Source: Rhyacophila brunnea
Lineage: Eukaryota; Arthropoda; Insecta; Trichoptera; Rhyacophilidae
DNA length: 64,000 nt
Direction of reading: 5' to 3'
Assembly (NCBI GenBank): GCA_022495005.1
Contig: JAGYXB010000558.1
Location: forward strand, 124,001-188,000
Both the position numbers and the translations under genes were made by a program. How positions within the stretch are numbered: the stretch's first letter is position 1; each line of letters begins with the position of its first letter. Positions 57,753 through 64,000 of the stretch are shown one piece after another. Under the pieces are notes generated by a model. It did no database searches and was not told where the DNA came from. It saw only the letters and a program-made list of their open reading frames with translations.

Positions 57753-57821
57753 CAATTAAAAAATATTTTTCTTAAGAAGGTAGGCTTTAAATAATCGCCT
57801 AGTATGGAGTCTTCGCCACTG
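57753..57821 (-). mobile_element. hAT end fragment (5066 family)
   Basis: AGAAGGTAGGCTTTAAATAA and CTTCGCCACTG reproduce, inverted, the left end of the element at 5066. Confidence 0.6.
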
Positions 57822-58435
57822 ACCCATACTCAGTATGTGTGGCCCAATATACTTGTTACAAAATACTTAGAAGTTCGACGCATGCTATGAGATCTCGCCG
57901 TCCGCTAACTAGTTGTACTGTTGGTACGTATGACATCATCGCCGCGGACGCCTCGACTCGCTTATGTTTAAACAATAGGTGATAAATTTTGTATAATTAT
58001 TGGACCAAATATTCCCTTAGGAATATAGTGACGGTGCAGGCCTATTATAAATGATGACAGCTTAAAACATGTTACAAATAAAAAAACATTGTACATTCAA
58101 TCAAGAAAAGAATATTATATTTTATAACCTAACATAAAAACAACTCATAAATTTAAAATGTGTTTAAAATTTTATAATATATGGGACATTATTTCAAAAA
58201 ACCCAGCTCGGTATATTTTTAGCGATTCTATTGGAGGTGTTAATATTTCAAATACTGATATGGAGTTAGTTTTAGTTCCAGTTGAGTATTAAACTTATGT
58301 CGTATATGCCCGCCAAACGCTCTATATAGTATTCCAAATACTAGTAAGTATTTTGGAACAAGTTTCGATAGTAAGTATTTTTTTATACTGGTGGTAAGTA
58401 TACTTAGTCTTCAAAATCGACCAGTTTTCCCACCT
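57822..58435. mobile_element. hAT-like element related to 22228-22890
   Basis: Shares GTGTGGCCCAA, GCGATTCTATTGGAG-like and GTATTTTTTTATACTGGTGG segments. Ends ACCAGTTTTCCCACCTCTAG. The left end is not evident. Confidence 0.5.
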
Positions 58436-58750
58436 CTAGTAGGTACATCATCCATGACATTACAGTAGTTTAACAAAAAATATAGCACGATTGTCTTTAT
58501 TTGTAAATTTATACCTAGAATTTTTGTTTTCACCACGTCTTTGGAAATTAATTGTGTATTAGGTAAAATATTATGTAATAACGAGTTAGTGAAAAAAAGA
58601 AATAAATGCCTATAAAATAAATTCTAATGGATTCAAGCTCTGTACTATTCTATTTAAGTCGTTTTTTGTGACCCGGGTTTCGCCTTTCGGCATCTTCAGG
58701 CGTTGTGTATACTCACCAAAGGTATACACACACTGACAACGAACACTCTT

Positions 58751-58908
58751 AGTGCCCATACGCACTTGCGGCAGGCCGCCTATCGTTTTTTGTATGCAAA
58801 GTGCGATATGCGGCAGGCCGCTGCGGTTAGCCGGCATACAAAAAACGATAGGCGGCAGGCCGCCGCGGCTAGCCGCAAGGCGGCCTGCCGCAAGTGCGTA
58901 TGGGCACT
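58751..58908. repeat. GC-rich nested foldback with 42-bp periodic motif
   Basis: Outer arms 58751-58780 and 58879-58908 are perfect 30-bp inverted repeats. Inner arms 58779-58797 and 58834-58852 are perfect 19-bp inverted repeats. GCGGCAGGCCGC recurs at 58768, 58810 and 58852 and inverted at 58880. Surroundings are AT-rich. Confidence 0.8.
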
Positions 58909-59487
58909 TAACTCTACCTTATATAGGAAATCAATACAATAAAGTAGGTAAAAACTCCATTACCTACCTATCTAGTCAGAGGTCATAAAAAATACAATAA
59001 ACAAATTATGAATAGTTGAAGTGTCAGTAAAAAACCTAATTAGTGAAAACCCTATCTTATAAATAACAATACACTCGATAGCACATTATAAGAAATCGTC
59101 AAAACCTAATAATAGATCATTATTCTTTATAAACAATACACATACTACACTCAAGAGGTGTAAATCGTCAATTCTAAGAAAAATAATTAATGGAGTTAAC
59201 TAATGAGATATTCTTTAACAATACTCTTACATGGTACCTACTTTTATAACATTATTTAAAAAAAAAAACTATACATATAAACTCGCTTAATTTTAGATAA
59301 GGTGAGTTAGGGTAAGTGCGGCATATAAATTGACTAGATGAACTTTAAGCTGATGTTGAACTTTAATCGTTAATAATATCTCTTCGAAATTTTTGTTGAC
59401 TGTTCATCAATAATCACTTTTTCGACTACCATATTCATTAAATGTATATTTTGCATGATTAATTACAATAAAAACGTTTTAAGGAAA
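58909..59487. other. AT-rich spacer
   Basis: No supported feature. Confidence 0.4.
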
Positions 59488-59694
59488 CAAGGCGAGTAGA
59501 TGCTCGTAGGCCTACCGTGCATGAACGATTACAAAACCGGCCGGTCGCATTTCGGACAATCGTTGGTTTGCTCGCGCATGATCCAATTTTTTACTGGCCG
59601 GCATGTTTGAGTGCGCATGGCCCGATTTATATCGGAGGCAATGCGCACGCATCGAATAATTTATTGCCAACGCGAACAAACGTCAAAACTCAAA

Positions 59695-59981
59695 ATGGAT
59701 TTCGTCGAGGTTGCGTGTGAATGTGAAATGTGAAAATTGCGCCAAAAAAATCGGAAACGAAGATACTGGGTGCATCCACTGATTAGTGGTCGACTATCAA
59801 AGGGTCAATTCCACAAATCCTACGAGGATTTGAGAACATACCCTGAAAATTTTTTTAATTATGCGAGAATATCTGTTGACAGCTTTGACAAACTCCATGT
59901 TATGATGTCGCCACACATAACATACCAAAACATTGTACGCGAGTCTATCCCAAGTAGAGAAAGGCTTTTAGTAACGTTAAG
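59695..59981 (+). pseudogene. Harbinger transposase exon 1, copy C
   Basis: Same sequence as copy B exon 1 with only minor changes, including the in-frame TGA at codon 13. Encodes RRYWVHPLISGRLSKGQFHK and ESIPSRERLLVTLR before donor GTTAGT. Confidence 0.75.
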
Positions 59982-60221
59982 GTTAGTAAAAATATTAGAA
60001 TATGTAATGTATGTTTGTTTGTGTACCGTCAAATGGAGTTATTACGCCTACTGAGTACCTATAATTTTGAATTTTTTTGTACAAGCAGCCACCTCACATT
60101 TTTTTAAAATAAATGAAGTGATTTCGCAGTGGACCAAATATTAGTATATAATCTTGTACTCTATGCTCAATTTGCCTCATTGAACCGAGCAATCGAACAT
60201 GACTGACATGTCATGATAGTC

Positions 60222-60854
60222 CAATGACATATTAAAAGGACAATCACTTCATATCGGCTCGGCGCGCACGAGAAATTGTACATGAAAGTCATTCACAGAT
60301 GTATAGGTAGACGTCACGTGACCATAGACGTATCCATTTCCATTATGCGATACAAGCTTCGAGAATTTATAGTAATATAACCCTTTTTGTAATGGCGTAT
60401 AGTGTCATTGCGTTAGAAACAGATTATCGGTTACTTACGACTTCTCAGAGATTGGACGCAAGTGAGCCCAGCGCATCACAGGCGTCTGTCCAATGGTTTC
60501 TGTCATTCAATTGCATTGAATAAACATTCATCAATATGTATCTTAAAATGGTATTTTATCAATAATAAATAATACCAACACATGAAAAGTGTTATCCCAT
60601 CTTTCTTGGAGTGTTTAGTAGATTTTTTTTACAATTTTAACTAGGCACATTGGCATTTTGTAACACAATAATAATGGCGGAGTCGAAACCTGACAGTCAG
60701 AAATTTTGTATGGGCAGACCCAGCGGTGTCGCCAGACCGCTTGCAAGCAGAATGTTTATTTGAGCGTAGGATGCCGATATTGAAATATGAATTTCGCCAT
60801 CCGGCAGTGAGTGTCATTTTATTTTCCAGATGCTTCGTCCATATTAAGTCATTG
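60222..60854. mobile_element. hAT-E element inserted in Harbinger copy C
   Basis: Ends CAATGAC/GTCATTG; flanks TGATAGTC/TTATAGTC (7 of 8). Copy B reads straight through the site. Interior non-coding. Confidence 0.75.
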
Positions 60855-60862
60855 TTATAGTC

Positions 60863-61001
60863 GGTATAAGAAAAAGTAGCTGATGAAAAAATTCGTACAT
60901 ATGTTTCTTAACAGCTTGCCCAGACTTGACATCTCTTTGTAAATTATATTCTTTTTTGAATGAAGTTCTCAAATTCTGCCACCGTTTCTGGATTTTCGTG
61001 C
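60863..61001 (-). pseudogene. MADF partner exon 2 scrap, copy C
   Basis: Antisense to the transposase: TKIQKRWQNLRTSFKK... to SYTD-like end at the hAT-E insertion. Same extent as in copy B. Confidence 0.65.
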
Positions 61002-61101
61002 CTGGATCAAATTGCCACATTAGTCAATATTTTTTATCATTAGAATGGTATGGTAGGAGCCCGCCCGAGCAATGTTATTCTATAAAAGTCTTATTTTTCA
61101 G

Positions 61102-61762
61102 ATATTTGGCTACGGGAAACAGCTTTCAATCTCTACATTTCGAATATCTACTTGGTGCTATTACTATAAGAGAAATAGTAAGAGATACGTGCGACAAATT
61201 GTGGAAATGTTTTCAACCTATTTATATGAAAGAGAAAACAGCAGACGATTGGTTGAAAATTGCAGAAGATTTTTATCAACGATGTAACTTCCCAAATTGT
61301 ACTGGGGCTATAGACGGAAAACATATACGAATAAAAAAACCAAATAACACAGGATCATTATATTATAATTACAAGCAATAGTGTTAATGGCAGTTGTAGA
61401 TTGTAACTATTGTTTTTCAGCAGTAGATATAGGAGCATATGGATGTGCCAGTGATTCGCAAATATTTAAAAATTCAAATTTTTCAAAATTACTTCAGCGT
61501 AATCTTTTACTTAGTCCAGAAAAAAGACGTTTACCAGGTGACATGGATGGAACTGCAATGCCATATGTTTGTTGGCGACGAAGCGTTCAGTTTGTCAGAA
61601 CATGTATTACGGCCTTATGCAAAAAGAAATTTAGCGTATCTGAAAAGAATTTTTAATTATCGCTTGTCTAGAGCTCGCAGAATAGTAGAGTGTACCTTTG
61701 GCATTTTAGCCAATAAGTGGAGAATATTTCACCCACCACTAGACACAAATCCAGAATTTTGT
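61102..61762 (+). pseudogene. Harbinger transposase exon 2, copy C
   Basis: Acceptor TTTTTCAG, YLATGNSFQSLHFEYLLG, GAIDGKHIRIKK, then the shared deletion after YYNYKQ and a 2-bp loss at MPYV. RRIVECTFGILANKW lies in the last frame. Cut off at DTNPEF by the LINE. Confidence 0.8.
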
Positions 61763-61763
61763 T

Positions 61764-63600
61764 CTAATCTTCTTAAGACACCACCAGCAGTCAGCGGCGA
61801 CTGACTGGTAGTAGTGTGGGATTCTTACCCACTAAAACCCCCCTCCTCTTCCCAGCTGTCCTCCCGGTATCCGCTTTTATGCATTGCTTCAGGAGGGCAG
61901 CTATGTCCTTGCATTATATTATGCCGCTACTCTTTCTCCCCTCGCCGGGATCTTTCCTCCTCTTCCTTGCTCTGCATCACTGACGATGCAAATTCCACCC
62001 ACGCCGACCATGATGCAGCGTTCTCCAGCATGGAAGGAACCATTTTTGTCAGCGTCATTGCTTCCTTGCCGACTTTGATTTTAAGATTGTTTCTGGCTTC
62101 CTCCCATGGAGGGCTTTCAAACAGGGTGTGTTCGGCGTCATCTTTGATGCTTCTGCAGTGGTGGCACTCACAGGTCACTTTTTTCCCTATTTTGTGAAGA
62201 TAACTTCCAAAGCAACCGTGCCCTGTGAGAAGCTGCGTAAGGTGGTAACACAGCTCGCCGTGTTTCCGCTGGCACCAAGCCATGAGCTCACCAATGAGCC
62301 GATGCGTCCACCGGCCTTTTGCGGAAGCGTCCCACCTTTCTTGCCATTTTTGCATCGTCAGTTCCCTGGCGTCGATTCTTTTCTGCCCATTGTACACTGC
62401 CTGCCTTTCGGCAGCGAGCAGGTCAATGGGCGGGATGGCAGTCAGTACCAGTATGGCATCTCCCGAGACCGTGCGGCATGCTGAGGCGACTCTCAGTGCG
62501 CTTCGTCTTTGCACCCTTGCTAGGGTGAGTTTTGTCCATTCTTTTTTGGTGGCGTCGGCCCATATTGGGGCGCCGTACAGTAGGACAGAGTGGACCACCT
62601 CGGAGTAGAGTTTCCGTCTTTTATGTTTTGGTCCACCGGTGTTGGGCATCAGCCTGGCAAGGTCTTCTGCTATGGCGGTCGCTTTTGAGGCCGCCTTTTC
62701 AACGTGCTCGGTGAACCGCAACCTGTCGTCGATCTGCACTCCGAGGTACCGCAGTGACCTGGAAAACGGCACCACGAAGTTGTCGACTTCAAGTTTGGGT
62801 GGCAACAGTTTCCTTCGCCTGGTGAAGAAAACGGCTTCCATTTTGTGGACTGCGAGCTGCAACCCGTTGCTGTCCAGCCATCTCTTAACCCGCCTGATGG
62901 CTTCTTCTCCGGCGAGACGTAGGGATTCTGTCCTCTTGGCTGTGACGAGGATTGCCACATCGTCAGCGAAGGCCACCAGGCGCGCTTCTTCGGGCATGTT
63001 CACCTTCAGCAGGCCATCGTACATTGCATTCCACAGGGCTGGCCCAAGAACTGAGCCCTGTGGAACACCCGCCGATACACTTCGCTGGCAATTCTTGCCA
63101 CTGCATTCGTATTCAAGAACTCTTTCGGAGAAGTAGCTCTCAATTATTCTTATGAGGTTTGCTGGGACGTCAATTTCAACTAGGGACCTGAGGGTTTTTT
63201 CCCAGTTCGCCGTGTTAAAGGCGTTTTTGACGTCGAGCGTGACCAGCAGAACGTGCTTGCTCGCCTTCACGCTTCCCTGCCAGGCGAGGCGAATCGTTGA
63301 GACGACTTGCGCTATCGCATCGATGGTGGAACGCCCAGGCCGGAATCCATACTGGCTGTTCGATAGCCCTTTCTAGTCGTTTTCCAGTGAATTCTGGAGG
63401 CGCTGCAGGATCAATCTTTCGAGAAGCTTTCCGACTCCATCCAGCATACAAAGTGGCCTATACGAAGAAAGGCCGCTGGGCGTCGCTTTGCTTTTTGGTA
63501 TAAGAACAAGTTTTTGCCTCTTCCAGGGTGAAGCAAAGGTTCCCTCGAGCAAGCATGTGTTAAAAACTGCCAGCAGCAGTGCAGGATCGGTCTGTAACCT
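61764..63600 (-). mobile_element. R1-clade LINE, 5'-truncated
   Basis: Minus-strand reverse transcriptase with YRPLCMLDGVGKLLERL, QYGFRPGRSTIDA, GVPQGSVLGP and FADD catalytic motif (62959-62970), then an R1-type C-terminus (TGHGCFGSYLHKIG, CECHHC, DDAEHTLFES). A TAG at 63373-63375 interrupts; the remaining 447-codon frame (63270-61927) is open. The final Cys of the zinc knuckle is Ser. 3' end lies in Harbinger copy C, 5' end next to CCTAA repeats. Confidence 0.85.
61927..63270 (-). pseudogene. R1-type reverse transcriptase, open C-terminal part
   Basis: 447 codons from within the fingers/palm of the polymerase (LLVTLDVKNAFNTANW) through the thumb to the C-terminal knuckle and a charged tail (KEEEERSRRGEKE). 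It lacks the endonuclease and first ORF through truncation; not expected to move by itself. Confidence 0.8.
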
Positions 63601-63640
63601 GTGTAACCTAACCTAACCTACCCCAACCTAATATTACCTA
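63601..63640. repeat. Short telomere-type CCTAA tract
   Basis: AACCTAACCTAACCTACCCC and following AACCTAATATTACC resemble degenerate insect (CCTAA)n. Confidence 0.6.
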
Positions 63641-64000
63641 ATATAATCTTAGTTTGTGATAATGAATTAGTAATAGTATCAAAATCTATGAGCATTTTAA
63701 ATTAACAATTATTAGATCGAAAAGCCTATGCGCCGATAGAAAAAGGTATTTATTATAATTGTCTACATGGAATAAACTGTTTTCGTAAAAAAAATCATAA
63801 AAGCTCATGACGGCATCTGCGGCACAATTACCTAAGTTTTAATTAACGTCACTTTTTAAATAGGTATTTATAGTGTTATTTGAATCTGAAAGTAGGTACT
63901 TAATACATACTTATGTTTTGCCAAAATATTGTTTAAAATCATTAAACCTAATTTTCATAGTGTTTGTATTCTTTTACGATTAATTGGTTACAATAGTATA
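63641..64000. other. AT-rich end of window
   Basis: No supported feature. Confidence 0.4.

Larger units (their letters stand above)
59488..61762 (+). mobile_element. PIF/Harbinger copy C
   Basis: The left end GGCCTACCGTGCATGAACGA matches copy A. Order: transposase exon 1, spacer, hAT-E insertion, antisense MADF scrap, transposase exon 2, then truncation by an R1 LINE. Confidence 0.75.

Noticed and set aside
62128..63500. Plus-strand open frames over the R1 LINE
   Set aside because: Antisense to the reverse transcriptase, which has FADD and other conserved motifs.

Overview
The window looks like an AT-rich insect genome, most likely a moth or butterfly (Lepidoptera). The reasons are inferential. 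There are multi-exon C2H2 zinc-finger genes with GT/AG introns, frequent TAGGTACCTA-like simple sequence, CCTAA/TTAGG telomere-type repeats, and a mobile-element mix of RTE, R1 and jockey LINEs, piggyBac, PIF/Harbinger and many small hAT elements. No bacterial operons, CRISPR arrays or convincing functional tRNA genes are present.

Host genes (about 3.0-40.3 kb). Five related loci form a cluster. ZnF-1 (minus strand, 3066-9010) and ZnF-2 (plus, 9688-15646) are head to head, with 677 bp between their start codons. ZnF-3 (plus, 19962-28047) is a tandem relative of ZnF-2 and the most intact copy. ZnF-5 (32197-32565) is a broken array fused to intron sequence. ZnF-4 (38872-39895) keeps only the N-terminal exons. 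The common plan is short phase-0 exons rich in psi-K-x-E (SUMO-acceptor-like) motifs and a QPGCS...PLN signature, then one terminal exon with 10-17 C2H2 fingers. ZnF-2 carries an in-frame TGA exactly at a zinc-binding cysteine codon, with 304 open codons after it. Every array has decayed finger sequence 3' of its present stop. I infer a young nuclear DNA-binding family undergoing birth and death.

Introns and spacers (0-40 kb) are filled with short elements. Several hAT families are identified by 8-bp target duplications (four copies of one with CATGGCCCC ends, three of one with CAGTGGCGAAGGG ends, and others). There are also a TWA-target long-TIR family, RTE 3' fragments, a tRNA-type SINE, a jockey ORF1 fragment and a 5S-rRNA-derived sequence.

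From about 41 kb to the end the sequence is almost all transposons. Three large copies (A about 41-45.9 kb, B about 54.7-57.1 kb, C about 59.5-61.8 kb) and one fragment (D about 51.6-52.1 kb) belong to one PIF/Harbinger family. It has a HARBI1-like transposase and an oppositely oriented MADF-BESS partner whose exons interlock. Copy A was invaded by a piggyBac derivative, a piggyBac MITE and a telomere-motif hAT hairpin; the empty sites survive in copies B and D. Between A and D a second piggyBac derivative contains a 2.5-kb piggyBac with a near-complete but frameshifted transposase. Copy C is cut by a 5'-truncated R1-clade LINE that abuts CCTAA repeats at the right end.

All coordinates and reading-frame statements come from reading the sequence; family assignments come from remembered motifs, without database searches.
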